Shown here one piece after another: positions 18,232 to 27,211 of a DNA stretch of 64,000 nucleotides. The notes below the pieces were generated by a model, which was not told where the DNA came from, ran no database searches, and saw nothing but the letters and a program-made list of their open reading frames with translations. How positions within the stretch are numbered: the stretch's first letter is position 1; every line of letters begins with the position of its first letter. The DNA comes from Methanoculleus sp. UBA374 (lineage in GTDB: Archaea > Halobacteriota > Methanomicrobia > Methanomicrobiales > Methanoculleaceae): contig DAYL01000009.1 in NCBI GenBank assembly GCA_002508705.1, positions 1 through 64,000 of the forward strand, in the 5' to 3' direction. A program made the translations under genes and the position numbers.

Positions 18232-19959
18232 TCAGGAATATTTTCGCCAGAACAGGGAGAGTTTTCTCGACTCCGCCCACCGATCATCGAGCTGGTCGAT
18301 GATCCCGTTGATCCGCTGTATCTGCTGCCGGATCTTCTCCGTCGCGTCGGCATCGTTGATCAACTCGGCATGCCCCATGATCGCCTGGAGCGGGTTCCGG
18401 ATATGATCGGCAAGCAGGGCGAACTGCTCCATGTTCCGCTCGACCTGACTGTAGGCCTTCGCCTTCAGGTCTTCAACCTCCCTCTGGGCGGTGATGTCCC
18501 GGGAGACGGTTATGACCTTCGCGACCTCCCCGCCCTCGAAGATCGGGATTCGCATCTCCCGGAGGAACACGGTTCGGTCACCGAGTTTGAGAGAGCGCTC
18601 CGATGTCAGCGGCCGCCCGGTCCGCACGACCCGCTCGTACTGCTGCCGCGCAGAGGGAGGAAGGAACGGCAGGACCATGAAGAGGTTCTTTCCGACGACG
18701 TCCGTTGCGAGGCCGAGTTCCTCGCACCAGGCGATGAAAGCGTCGTTTGCGAGAAGGAGGGTGAGCCCGGTATCGACGACGATGACGGTATCGGTGATGG
18801 CGTCAAGGACGATCTGGTAAAGGTCCTCCGACTCCCGAAAAAGGTACTCGGATTGCTTCCGATCGAGCGCGCTTGCGATGATATTGACTCCCGCAGCGAG
18901 GAGCACGACATCCTCGTCTGCGAACCGGGCGTTGTCGGTGTTCCGATCAAATCCGACGAAGCCGACGACCGCCCCGCTCATGCGGAGGGGAAGCATCAGC
19001 GTCGCGGTAGCGCCGTGCCGCTTCAGGAAATCGCGCTCCTCCCTGCGCAGCCGCCCATCTCCGGACGTTCCATCCACATAGACCGTCCGGTCCTCAAGGA
19101 TCTGCGCGATCCACCAGGGTAGGTCACGCGTAAGGAACTTCTGAAACTCCCCCCGATGGGGTTTTTGCTCCGGCATGCACCATTCATGCGTCGTACCAAT
19201 GAGTGTCCGGGAGTCGTTGAAAAGCGAGAGGTAGCCCCGCGAAGCACCGCACGCACGCCCGAGGCTCTCAAGCGAGGCGTCAATAGCCGGATCGATCTCG
19301 GTCGGGTCCATAAAGCGTGCAGGCATCGCCGCGACGGCTCCTTCAAGGTTGTGGCGATGTCCGGATGCATCCTCCACCTTCCCCTGCACGGAACCTTCAA
19401 CACAGGAGACGAGAAACCAGAGATCGGCGGTCTCGGGGTCACAGACCGTGCTGACCGCCATCCGGGCATAAAAGATCGTTGAATCCCTCCGCCGGGCAGC
19501 GACCGTCCCGTTCCAACGCCCGGTGGAGAGAACACAGCCGATACAGTCCAGCCCCCCGTCCCGGGAGAGCCAGAGGAGGCCCACGGGTTGTCCGACGATC
19601 TCCCGCAGATCGTACCTCCACATCGCAAGCAACGAAGCGTTGGCGAAGATTATACGCCCTTCACGGTCGGCAATGCAGATCCCGGAGAGCGAGGTCTCGA
19701 TGACCTGCCTCAGCATCGCAGCAGTTACACCCGGGGTGGCGGGCTGAACCCCCCCGACGAACGAATCGTCTCCTCTCCGACAGTCCTGAACGCCATTACG
19801 TTGCATAAGCTCGTCGAAAGACGAACGATCCGAGGTATGCGGAGCCATTTTCTGATCGTCCCGGGGCAGCAAAACAGAGCTATCCCTGCAGTTCCGGAGA
19901 AACCCGAACCGGTTAGGTTGATCAATCCCCGGTGTCAGATATATAATTTTTGTTTTCAC
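18232..19959 (-). CDS. PAS-GAF-PAS sensor protein ending in an orphan DHp-like helix pair
   Basis: A 575-residue cytoplasmic sensor. Order: first PAS (~85-180, TSLSGICIADREGRIIFAN), GAF (~215-360, with the RFADEDVVLLAAGVNIIAS helix), second PAS (~365-485, ITDTVIVVDTGLTLLLAND), then about 75 residues resembling a histidine-kinase dimerisation helix pair (NMEQFALLADHIRNPLQAIM). The protein stops after RINGIIDQLDDRW and a basic tail; no ATPase domain with N, G1 and G2 boxes follows. This arrangement recurs in Methanomicrobiales proteins, where phosphotransfer is not established. The start could be 19959 or the Met at 19848. It converges on the DUF45 gene. Confidence 0.8.
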   Translation of the reverse strand: MKTKIIYLTPGIDQPNRFGFLRNCRDSSVLLPRDDQKMAPHTSDRSSFDELMQRNGVQDCRRGDDSFVGGVQPATPGVTAAMLRQVIETSLSGICIADREGRIIFANASLLAMWRYDLREIVGQPVGLLWLSRDGGLDCIGCVLSTGRWNGTVAARRRDSTIFYARMAVSTVCDPETADLWFLVSCVEGSVQGKVEDASGHRHNLEGAVAAMPARFMDPTEIDPAIDASLESLGRACGASRGYLSLFNDSRTLIGTTHEWCMPEQKPHRGEFQKFLTRDLPWWIAQILEDRTVYVDGTSGDGRLRREERDFLKRHGATATLMLPLRMSGAVVGFVGFDRNTDNARFADEDVVLLAAGVNIIASALDRKQSEYLFRESEDLYQIVLDAITDTVIVVDTGLTLLLANDAFIAWCEELGLATDVVGKNLFMVLPFLPPSARQQYERVVRTGRPLTSERSLKLGDRTVFLREMRIPIFEGGEVAKVITVSRDITAQREVEDLKAKAYSQVERNMEQFALLADHIRNPLQAIMGHAELINDADATEKIRQQIQRINGIIDQLDDRWAESRKLSLFWRKYS

Positions 19960-20005
19960 TCGCGTCGACGAGAAGACTGCAGAGGGTCATCTATCCCGTG
20001 CGATA

Positions 20006-20686
20006 TCAGGTGTCAACCTCTCGTCCCCGGGAATAACTCCGGTACATCAGGAGGAGCGCGATGCCGATCGAAAGGAAGATAGCGAGAGATATCCAGAGCC
20101 CGGCTCTTGTCGGAAAGAGATTGAGAACACAGTCGATACCGAGAGCGATGGTAAAACTGCCGATGAGGCCGCCGACGGTGATGCAGGAGAGAACCTCCGT
20201 CTTCGTCATGCCGAGCATCCTCCCGACGATGGAGCCGACGATGCTCCCCGACCCGTCGAAGGGGAGGCTCACAAAAGCAATGAGGCCGACGAAATAGAGC
20301 CGCTCAAGCCATGGCCGCCGGTCAAGGAACGTCCGACCTGCCTCCATAAACCGCCGGACCCAGGGGCCGAAGTAGGGGAGGCGCAGGATCAGGGGAAAGT
20401 TCCAGGCCATGAAGAGCCCGCCGGCGAAGTCCAGAAACGCCAGGGAAAATGCGGCAAGCCACCAGGGGACCCCGAAAAGGATGCAGGCCGGGATGATCGT
20501 CTCCCGGCCGAGCGGCGGAACGACATAGGCGACCAGCATCCCGACGAGGAAAAGCCACTGCTCCGCCGGCAGGAAAAACCACACTACGGCAAGAAATGCC
20601 CCGCAGAGCAGAAAAGGGACCGAGACCTTCAGCCAGCTCGGCCGGGCATCGATCTCGTCATCGCCCCATGCATCAATCCGCCGCAT
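20006..20686 (-). CDS. Small multi-drug export family membrane protein
   Basis: A 226-residue membrane protein of the Sm_multidrug_ex family (PF06695), related in style to DedA-like transport proteins. Five to six hydrophobic segments are visible; the signature PPLGRETIIPACILFGVPWW lies near residue 60 and GSGSIVGSIVGRMLGM near 150. It is the last gene of a compact minus-strand set after the JAMM and FAD synthetase genes (49-base gap). Transport of drugs is a family name only; the substrate is unknown. Confidence 0.8.
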   Translation of the reverse strand: MRRIDAWGDDEIDARPSWLKVSVPFLLCGAFLAVVWFFLPAEQWLFLVGMLVAYVVPPLGRETIIPACILFGVPWWLAAFSLAFLDFAGGLFMAWNFPLILRLPYFGPWVRRFMEAGRTFLDRRPWLERLYFVGLIAFVSLPFDGSGSIVGSIVGRMLGMTKTEVLSCITVGGLIGSFTIALGIDCVLNLFPTRAGLWISLAIFLSIGIALLLMYRSYSRGREVDT

Positions 20687-20735
20687 GAACCGCCGTCACC
20701 TGCGGGAGAGTCCCCGCGTTTCCGATGACCCGGGA

Positions 20736-21188
20736 TCACTCCCCCTCGCGAGCAGGGTCGGCGGGAGGGAAGGGGGCCCGGGTCCTGAAGATATGCTCGA
20801 CGATCTTCGATGAACTGGCAAGCGAACCGGGGTACCCGGATATCCGGACGACTTCTGCGTCAAGCTCACGGTCCCGGAGCCTCTTTTGGAGGTCCTCCTC
20901 GTCGAAGTGCTGATTAAACCCGAGCGTGATGATGTCGGGCCGGATCTCGGCGATAGGCCTGAACATGTCATGCAGGTCCCCGAGGAGCGCATGGTCGACC
21001 GGTTTTAATGCCCGGACCATCCGGACCCGTTGATCTTCCGGGAGGATCGGCCGTGGCTTATGCTTCACGTTCGCGTCCCGCGCCACGATCACGAAGAGTT
21101 CATCGCCGAGCCTCCGTGATTCTTCGAGGTAATAGAGGTGTCCGGGATGCAGGATATCGAACGTCCCCGTTGCAACCACGCGGATCAT
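20736..21188 (-). CDS. ribL: FAD synthetase (archaeal RibL type)
   Basis: A 150-residue nucleotidyltransferase that joins FMN and ATP (or CTP) to make FAD or its analogue. The cytidylyltransferase fold is clear from ATGTFDILHPGHLYYLEESR, containing the HxGH ATP-binding motif as HPGH, and the later GYPGSLASSSKIV with the SSSKI stand-in for the usual ISST motif. Length and sequence match the archaeal RibL group. ATG 21188 overlaps the preceding JAMM gene stop as ATGA, so the longer frame is rejected and translational coupling is likely. Confidence 0.85.
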   Translation of the reverse strand: MIRVVATGTFDILHPGHLYYLEESRRLGDELFVIVARDANVKHKPRPILPEDQRVRMVRALKPVDHALLGDLHDMFRPIAEIRPDIITLGFNQHFDEEDLQKRLRDRELDAEVVRISGYPGSLASSSKIVEHIFRTRAPFPPADPAREGE

Positions 21189-21556
21189 TCGACCACCTCG
21201 AGGGTTGTCACGCTGCCGTCCGCCCGATAACACCGCCAGTCTCTTTTGCCGTAGGGATACCCGACGATGATATGATACCGGCCCACCGTGGGAAAGAACC
21301 TGAGATCTGCGGGCGACGGCGAGAGGACGCCGTTCGGATGACTATGGGCGCTGCCGGCCTGGTGGACGTCCAGCGGGAGCATATCGACGAAGAATGAGGC
21401 GCTCTCTTCCCCGACGGTAGTACCCGGCACCAGGTCAAGGTCCCGGATAATGCCGTCCCGCTCCCGCAACACGGCAATGAACTCGTTCGGATGATGTTCC
21501 CGCCCGAGTTCGAAGAGTATCCCAAGTAGATCCCTGCTGATCCCGTGTATAGCCAT
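21185..21556 (-). CDS. JAMM/MPN metalloprotease-like protein
   Basis: About 123 residues of the JAB/MPN+ fold. The zinc motif is intact: AHSHPNGVLSPSPADLRFF gives HxHPx(n)SxxD, with an upstream Glu in HPNEFIAVLRE. Archaeal members are candidate isopeptidases for small ubiquitin-like modifiers or processors of sulfur carriers. Its stop overlaps the FAD synthetase start (ATGA). The start is uncertain: ATG 21556, behind GGAGA, is preferred, with Mets at 21586 and 21604 possible. No SAMP-like or E1-like gene lies in the window. Confidence 0.82.
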   Translation of the reverse strand: MAIHGISRDLLGILFELGREHHPNEFIAVLRERDGIIRDLDLVPGTTVGEESASFFVDMLPLDVHQAGSAHSHPNGVLSPSPADLRFFPTVGRYHIIVGYPYGKRDWRCYRADGSVTTLEVVE

Positions 21557-21651
21557 TCTCCAGAATAGTTGGGGAGAAGGGAACATAAGCCCTCGCGTCG
21601 GCATAGAATTCTCTGCACCGACGCGTCGGGACCCGGGAAAACAGGGGATCG

Positions 21652-22440
21652 TTAAGGAGTGACCGGTTCCTCCGGCGTGGCTGCCGGGGTCGCATTTTCC
21701 GGCGGCACGAGAACCGTATCGATAATGTGGACGATGCCGTTCGCTGCCGTGATGTTGGACGCGACAACGGTGGCATTCCCTAGCGTGAGGGTGCCGCCAG
21801 CCGTCCCGACGGTGAGATTGTCGCCGGAGAGCGTCTCAAGAACGGTCTCGTTTCCGACGGCGGAGGCGAACGCAGTCAGATCTTCTGTGGTGTGGTTTCC
21901 TCTCACAATGTGGTGCAGGATCAGCGCGTCCAGCACCTCGGTGTCGTTAGAGAGCACGGTCTTCGCAAGTCTGGCTTTTTCGACGGAGCCTGCAAAGGCG
22001 GTCAGGTTCCCTTCCCCGGCAACCAGATCGGTCAGCGTCGTGTTCGCCGGCTCCTCCCCCGGGGTTACGTTCCCACCTGGATCGACCATCATCCCCTCAG
22101 GAACGACGATGACGACGCCCTGCATGGGCGTCCGCTGCGTCGAAGCGTTGAACGTACAGCCGTACGGATAGGTCCCTGTATCGGCGAACGTGTGGTTGAA
22201 CGTCGCATTCTGCTCGATCGGCCCGGAGTCAAAGAGCCCTCCCGCGCTGGTGACGCTATGGCTTACGATGTCATGGTTCGTCCAGGTTATTTTCGCGTTG
22301 CCTTCGACCGTGAGCGAGGGAGGATAATACAATCCTCCCGGGATATCAACGTCGGCGTCTGCCGCCGCCAGGACCGGCAGGGCGGCGATGCCGACGATCA
22401 GCGCCGTTGCGAACCCGAATAGAACAAGAGTTCGTCTCAT
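21652..22440 (-). CDS. Secreted cupredoxin-like plus shortened fasciclin protein
   Basis: A 262-residue exported protein. Signal peptide (residues ~1-25), then a plastocyanin-like domain (~28-115) with ITWTNHDIVSHSV carrying one copper-type His and YPYGCTFNASTQRTPM carrying Cys and Met; the His expected shortly after the Cys is absent. A linker (MVDPGGNVTPGEEP) leads to a fasciclin (FAS1) domain (~130-245) with LDALILHHIVRGNHT and GIVHIIDTVLVPP. The FAS1 unit is shortened: the usual TVFAPTD-type block is missing between LTAFAGSVEKA and the second helix. The tail is Pro/Thr rich. A role in adhesion or copper binding is only a family suggestion. Confidence 0.8.
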   Translation of the reverse strand: MRRTLVLFGFATALIVGIAALPVLAAADADVDIPGGLYYPPSLTVEGNAKITWTNHDIVSHSVTSAGGLFDSGPIEQNATFNHTFADTGTYPYGCTFNASTQRTPMQGVVIVVPEGMMVDPGGNVTPGEEPANTTLTDLVAGEGNLTAFAGSVEKARLAKTVLSNDTEVLDALILHHIVRGNHTTEDLTAFASAVGNETVLETLSGDNLTVGTAGGTLTLGNATVVASNITAANGIVHIIDTVLVPPENATPAATPEEPVTP

Positions 22441-22628
22441 ATTGTCTCACCCACGTTTACGAACCCTGGCCGGGGGTCCTGATGACACCCGCCTCGAACA
22501 GTTCGGCACTGCTCACCGCTGCCGCGGGCAGATTGAATGGACTCTTGAATATATAAATATTATTATATAATGCGGTTCGGAACTCCGGACTGGAGCCGGC
22601 ACCCGCTGCTATGAATATGCGCGGCCGC

Positions 22629-24062
22629 TCAGAACGGCCCGTCCTGTTCGAAACTTCTCCCGAACCGGATGGCAAGCTCCGCCTTGAAGAGTTCTTTTCC
22701 GAGGTAGGCGGCGTGGTCGAGCCGGGAGATACTTCCGTTCTGGAGGAGCGTATGGAAGACGTCTTCCCAGCACCTGCCCCGCACGGCGCGACCCCGGTGT
22801 ACCGCAACGATACAGTCTCCCTCGATGCCGATGCGGATGCACCCGAGCGGGTCGTAGACGATCTCGTCCGGGGCGGGGCGGGCATCCGTGATGTTGTCGT
22901 ACTCCAGCGGAGGTTCCCGCCGCCGGCGCTTCTCTTTCAGGACCAGGAGGTCGAGCCCCAGGTCTTTGGGATACGGGCGGCCGGTCATGAGGGACATCAT
23001 CTCCGTCGCCCGCCGCATCTCCGCCACCGATCCCCTGGTTTTATCGCTGTGCTCGCTTGTGAAGACGATAGCGGCGCCGACCTCGTACGCCATCCCCGCG
23101 AGCAGGGCGTTCGCCCCGGGGGAATCGGCGTCCAGCAGTTCCACGACGTTTCCCGCCCCGAAAAAGAGCGGACGCGGGGCCTCCGGGAACCGGGAGAGGG
23201 AGTCGACGAGCCCGGACCCCGCCGGCTGGAGAAGGGGGTCGGCGATCAGCCGGGAGATCCCGGCTTTTGCTGCGGCCGCCAGGTTCTCTAAAAGCGTCCG
23301 TTCGCGCGGCACCACGACCGCGGCCGCCCCGGCATCCGCGACCGCCGCCGCGACAAGGGGGATGTTCCCCTCGTGCAGGGAGAGCACCAGGTCCGCCCGG
23401 AAGAGCGACGCTGCGATGAGGAGCGGGTCCTGCGTATCGACCGCAAGGGGACCTTCTACCCCCGTAAGGGCCGAAAAACAGCGCGCAACGTCGTCGGGGG
23501 TGGCGTCGAACCCGAACCCGAGGTCCACGATATCGGCGCCGTCGGCGAAGAATTGCCGGACGTCAGCGAGGATATCATCCCGCTTGTGCGCGTCCATGAT
23601 CTCCGCAAGCACCTTCATCCGCGAACCGCCGCCAATCTTCAGGCCCCGGATGATGAAATCGGCGTCCGCCTCCGCCTCCCGGAGCGCAACCCGTCGGCAG
23701 GCCTCCTCACGGCGCGTTTCCGTAAGGAAGTCATCGGCCGGGACGGTCTTCGAGAGCCGGACGCTGTCGAGCACTGAAAGAACCAGCGGGAGATCGGCCG
23801 CGTGCCGCGGGCCCCGGTAGATGGGGACGCCGGTCTCGCGTTCGACCTCGGCAAAGGATGCGGTGCACATCCCCGGGACGATTGCCATATCGTAGGTGCC
23901 GCCGGTAAGCAGCCTCCTGAGGTCGCCCGGCGCGAGGAACGACGCGATATGACCGATGACCGCCACATCAATCTCGTAGCGGTCGCTGAATCGCTCGGCC
24001 GCCGCCTTCACGATTGCGATCGTTTCCGATCCGGTCGGGAGAAGAATGCGCATACACTTCAC
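22629..24062 (-). CDS. Dihydropteroate synthase-like protein (methanopterin-related)
   Basis: A 477-residue archaeal protein of the dihydropteroate-synthase-like family found in organisms that make tetrahydromethanopterin. The N-terminal ~150 residues form an extra domain starting [20 protein letters not shown]. The TIM-barrel pterin-binding part starts near [14 protein letters not shown], with [17 protein letters not shown] and [11 protein letters not shown] matching DHPS strand motifs. The C-terminal ~90 residues ([20 protein letters not shown]) are typical of this archaeal group. It is a candidate for pterin-arylamine chemistry in H4MPT synthesis (inference). The start could be 24062 or 24053. 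It is divergent from the PHP gene. Confidence 0.82.
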   Translation of the reverse strand: MKCMRILLPTGSETIAIVKAAAERFSDRYEIDVAVIGHIASFLAPGDLRRLLTGGTYDMAIVPGMCTASFAEVERETGVPIYRGPRHAADLPLVLSVLDSVRLSKTVPADDFLTETRREEACRRVALREAEADADFIIRGLKIGGGSRMKVLAEIMDAHKRDDILADVRQFFADGADIVDLGFGFDATPDDVARCFSALTGVEGPLAVDTQDPLLIAASLFRADLVLSLHEGNIPLVAAAVADAGAAAVVVPRERTLLENLAAAAKAGISRLIADPLLQPAGSGLVDSLSRFPEAPRPLFFGAGNVVELLDADSPGANALLAGMAYEVGAAIVFTSEHSDKTRGSVAEMRRATEMMSLMTGRPYPKDLGLDLLVLKEKRRRREPPLEYDNITDARPAPDEIVYDPLGCIRIGIEGDCIVAVHRGRAVRGRCWEDVFHTLLQNGSISRLDHAAYLGKELFKAELAIRFGRSFEQDGPF

Positions 24063-24096
24063 TTATTATTCAGCGGATGACAAATATTCTGATCTT

Positions 24097-24762
24097 ATGT
24101 TGCGTTGTGATCTGCATGTCCACACCAGGTTCTCCAAAGACGGAGAGAGCAGTGTGGAGGAGATCCTCCGGCGGGCGGAGGCGGTCGGTCTCGACGCCAT
24201 TGCGATCACCGATCATGATACCGTGGAGGGGGCCCGCCATGCCCTGCAGTGCAAGACCTCCGTGACCGTGATCCCGGGCATCGAGATCTCGACGAAACAG
24301 GGCCATCTCCTCGCCCTCGGGGTCGCGGAACCCCTGCCGCCAGGGCTCGACTTCTTCGAGACCGTCGCCCTGGCCCGGGACCGGGGCGCTCTCCTGATCC
24401 TCCCGCATCCCTACCACCGCTGGCGCCACGGCGTCGGGAGGAGGCTTGCGGCCAGTATCGGAGCGGTTGACGCGGTAGAGGTCTTCAACAGCCGCTATAT
24501 AACGGGATCGGCGAACCGGAAGGCCGCAGTCGCTGCACGGAAGTTCGGGAAGCCCGGCGTTGCCGGGAGCGACGCCCACAATGCCCGGTACGTCGGGTTC
24601 GGGGTCACGTACGTCACGGCCGAGCCGGATGTGGCCTCCATCCTCTCTGCGATCCGGGAAGGGCGGACGATGGCGGGAGGGAGGATGACCCCGCTCCGCA
24701 CCTACACCCGTCAGTCCATCAAGGGCGCTCTTCGCAGGATACGACGAACGGTACATCGATGA
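24097..24762 (+). CDS. PHP domain phosphoesterase
   Basis: A 221-residue PHP-domain protein. The metal-binding signature is complete: [15 protein letters not shown] at the N-terminus, [11 protein letters not shown] around residue 37, GIEIST, the ILPHPYHRW block and, near the C-terminus, [15 protein letters not shown] proteins hydrolyse phosphate esters such as histidinol phosphate or nucleotide 3',5'-bisphosphates; which applies here cannot be told. The Met at 24097 directly precedes LRCDLHVHT and fits the family. Its stop overlaps the TruA start as ATGA. Confidence 0.85.
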   Translation: MLRCDLHVHTRFSKDGESSVEEILRRAEAVGLDAIAITDHDTVEGARHALQCKTSVTVIPGIEISTKQGHLLALGVAEPLPPGLDFFETVALARDRGALLILPHPYHRWRHGVGRRLAASIGAVDAVEVFNSRYITGSANRKAAVAARKFGKPGVAGSDAHNARYVGFGVTYVTAEPDVASILSAIREGRTMAGGRMTPLRTYTRQSIKGALRRIRRTVHR

Positions 24763-25562
24763 ACCTGGCGTTTCGCTACTCCTACTTCGGGGATTGCTTT
24801 TTCGGCTCGCAGATGCAGCCGGGGCTCCGTACCGTGGAGGGCGAGTTCGTTGCGGCATGCAGGCGCCTCGAACTCTTCGACGACTGGCGGGAGGCACACT
24901 TCGTCACCGCCGGCCGCACCGATCGCGGGGTGCACGCCCGGAGTCAGGTCTGCTCCTTCACGACCGATAAACCGGATCGGGCGGTCGCGGTACTGAACCG
25001 GGTGCTCCCGGAGGACATCTGGTGCACGGGATGGACCGGGGTGCCGGACGGGTTCCACCCGCGATACAGCGCCGTAGCAAGAACCTACCGCTACTACTTC
25101 TTCCCCGCTCCGGGCGACACCGCGGCCATGCATGAAGCGGCCCGGGAGTTCGTCGGCCGACGCAACTTTTCGTCGTTTGCACGCGTCGGCGACCGGAATC
25201 CGGAGCGAACGATCGTCACGGCAGAGGTCTATGAGGACGGGCCCTTCGTCGTCTTCGAGGTGACAGGAGAGAGTTTCCTCTGGAATATGGTTCGGTGTAT
25301 GGCGACGGCGCTGGAACGGGTGGGGAAGGGCGAAGCGAATGCCGGAGAGATTGCCCGGCTCCTCGAGGAACCGGCGGGACGGGGGCTCCCTGCAGCTCCA
25401 CCCGGGGGATTAGTCCTCTGGGAGGTCGACTGCGGAGTCTCCTTTACACCGCTCCCGGTTGATGAAAAGAGTCGCCGATATCTCGCCGACCGTTATCGTC
25501 GCGCCATGATCATGGCGGAGGTGTCCGCACGCCTTACACCCGAAGAGAGACTGCCGGAATGA
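24759..25562 (+). CDS. truA: tRNA pseudouridine synthase A
   Basis: A 267-residue enzyme that isomerises uridines at positions 38-40 of the tRNA anticodon arm. The catalytic motif [13 protein letters not shown] carries the nucleophilic Asp. [10 protein letters not shown] and [11 protein letters not shown] in the second half match the family, and [14 protein letters not shown] lies between. Length is typical for archaeal TruA. It starts inside the PHP stop codon (ATGA), so the genes are probably translationally coupled. Confidence 0.93.
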   Translation: MNLAFRYSYFGDCFFGSQMQPGLRTVEGEFVAACRRLELFDDWREAHFVTAGRTDRGVHARSQVCSFTTDKPDRAVAVLNRVLPEDIWCTGWTGVPDGFHPRYSAVARTYRYYFFPAPGDTAAMHEAAREFVGRRNFSSFARVGDRNPERTIVTAEVYEDGPFVVFEVTGESFLWNMVRCMATALERVGKGEANAGEIARLLEEPAGRGLPAAPPGGLVLWEVDCGVSFTPLPVDEKSRRYLADRYRRAMIMAEVSARLTPEERLPE

Positions 25563-26025
25563 CCGCTGTCTGCCGGCCTTTCGAGCTGCGGTGTATCCGA
25601 CGCCCGAACATTCCCGATACGGTGCGGCGATGCGGGGATGATCGGGGAAGCGACCGTGCTCGATGTCGGCGTTTTGAAAGAATCCGACAGCAGGCAACGG
25701 ATCTTCCAAAGACGGTGCGGCAGGAGAATTCATGTTCCCTCCCCGTTATTCGAGACAGCCGCAATTAAACGTTCCGGATGGCAATACCGGGATAACCGGA
25801 ACCCGGCTTGAATCGCACCGGGGAGACGGCCCGCCCACGACGGTTACGGGAAATCCCTCTCTCTCGCCTGGACAGGAAGACTTAATTAGTCGGCACGGTT
25901 TTAGTGGCACTGTTGTAAATGACATATCATTTATTTTAATAAATTGTTAATGATTACTATTTAATAATAACCTATTAATATATGCCAGAACAGTCCCGTT
26001 CCAGTACGTCAAGAGGGGAAAGTGG
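25563..26025. other. Gene-free stretch with AT-rich promoter region
   Basis: About 460 bases. The first part is GC-rich with only short unsupported frames. From about 25905 to 25985 the sequence becomes strongly AT-rich (for example TTTATTTTAATAAATTG and TATTAATATATG), giving a TATA-like box near 25975 about 45 bases before the ATG of the glycan operon. This is the likely operon promoter. Confidence 0.5.
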
Positions 26026-27180
26026 ATGTACGACAAGGATCCGGTTCTGGCGAGGCCACCCGTTCATTCGGAGGGGTGGTTTGCCGAAGAGACAACTGTG
26101 CCGTTGCCACAGTACATAGATGCAGAGACGGGCGGATGGATCGAACAACGGGCTCCCCGGATCGTCGGACAGGAGAGCCCGATAGATATTCCTGCGTTTC
26201 GCTGTGAGATCCAGGAGCAGGTCAATCCTCTGCGGACACCGACAGCCCCGGGGCACCGACGGATAGTGAGCGAATCCGCGGATGCGACAACGGCCGCATC
26301 CCGCCGGTCGGACAGGATGAAGATTCTCGCGGCGATCCCCTGCTTCAACGAGGAGGTTGCTATCGGTTCGATTGTCCTGATGGCCCGCCGATATGCCGAC
26401 GAGGTTCTCGTAGTAGACGATGGATGCACGGACAACACCGTGAAGGTTGCCCGGGATGCCGGAGCGACCGTCGTTTCGCACGGCGCCCGGAAGGGGAAAG
26501 GACGGGGAATTAAGAGTTCTCTGCAGTATGCGGTCGAGCACGACTATGACTGCCTGGTCTTCATGGACGGAGACGGTCAGCACAACCCCGGGGAGATACC
26601 GCTCCTGACCGGGCCGATCCTCGCCGATACCGCCGATCTCGTCATAGGGTTTCGGACCTTCGATCAGATGCCCTTCTACCGGCGATTCGGGCGGGCCGTG
26701 CTTGATATCGCCACCACTACCGGTAGTTCGATTACCGACTCGCAGTGCGGTTTTCGGGCCCTGAACAGAAAGACCATGGAGTCGATGCTCGGTATGCTGC
26801 GGAAGGATGATTTCTCAACCGAATCGGAGATGCTTCGGATTGCACAGGAAAAGCACCTGCGTCTCGGAGAGACGCCGATCAACTGCAAATATGGCGATTT
26901 TGACACGTCCACAAAAAATCCCGTATCTCATGGAGTAGAGGTGCTCGGATCGTTATTCTGGCTCATCGTGGAGAAAAAACCTCTTTTGAATATCGGCCTC
27001 CCCGGACTTGTTGCGGTGATCGCAGGCGTATTTCTCCTGTTTCAGTTCTTCCAGGGTTTCAATGAGACCGGCCTTATCCCGATCGGCCAGGGCATGCTCG
27101 CATCGCTTCTCCTGATTCCGGGAACCGTCGCACTTGTGCTTGGCCTAGCACTCTCCCTTATCGCACGGATGCGGGAGTGA
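26026..27180 (+). CDS. Family 2 glycosyltransferase, AglJ/DPM1-like, with N-terminal extension
   Basis: A 384-residue polyprenyl-phosphate glycosyltransferase-like protein. The GT-A domain starts near residue 98 (MKILAAIPCFNEEVAIGSIV), with VLVVDDGCTDNT for nucleotide binding and FMDGDGQHNPGE carrying the DxD-like metal site, then ITDSQCGFRALNR. Two C-terminal membrane helices follow (~320-340 and ~355-380), as in AglJ-type enzymes that load the first sugar onto dolichol phosphate for N-glycosylation. The first 97 residues are an unusual extension without recognised domain. The start at 26026 has GAGGGGA upstream and lies just after an AT-rich promoter, so the extension is probably real. First gene of the glycan operon. 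Confidence 0.82.
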   Translation: MYDKDPVLARPPVHSEGWFAEETTVPLPQYIDAETGGWIEQRAPRIVGQESPIDIPAFRCEIQEQVNPLRTPTAPGHRRIVSESADATTAASRRSDRMKILAAIPCFNEEVAIGSIVLMARRYADEVLVVDDGCTDNTVKVARDAGATVVSHGARKGKGRGIKSSLQYAVEHDYDCLVFMDGDGQHNPGEIPLLTGPILADTADLVIGFRTFDQMPFYRRFGRAVLDIATTTGSSITDSQCGFRALNRKTMESMLGMLRKDDFSTESEMLRIAQEKHLRLGETPINCKYGDFDTSTKNPVSHGVEVLGSLFWLIVEKKPLLNIGLPGLVAVIAGVFLLFQFFQGFNETGLIPIGQGMLASLLLIPGTVALVLGLALSLIARMRE

Positions 27181-27211
27181 GGGGGATGGATACCATGCAG
27201 AGGAGAAACGC

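Noticed and set aside
25559..25768. Short frame starting in the truA stop (ATGA)
   Set aside because: The overlap looks operon-like, but the peptide is Arg/Cys rich with frame-shadow composition and no family resemblance.
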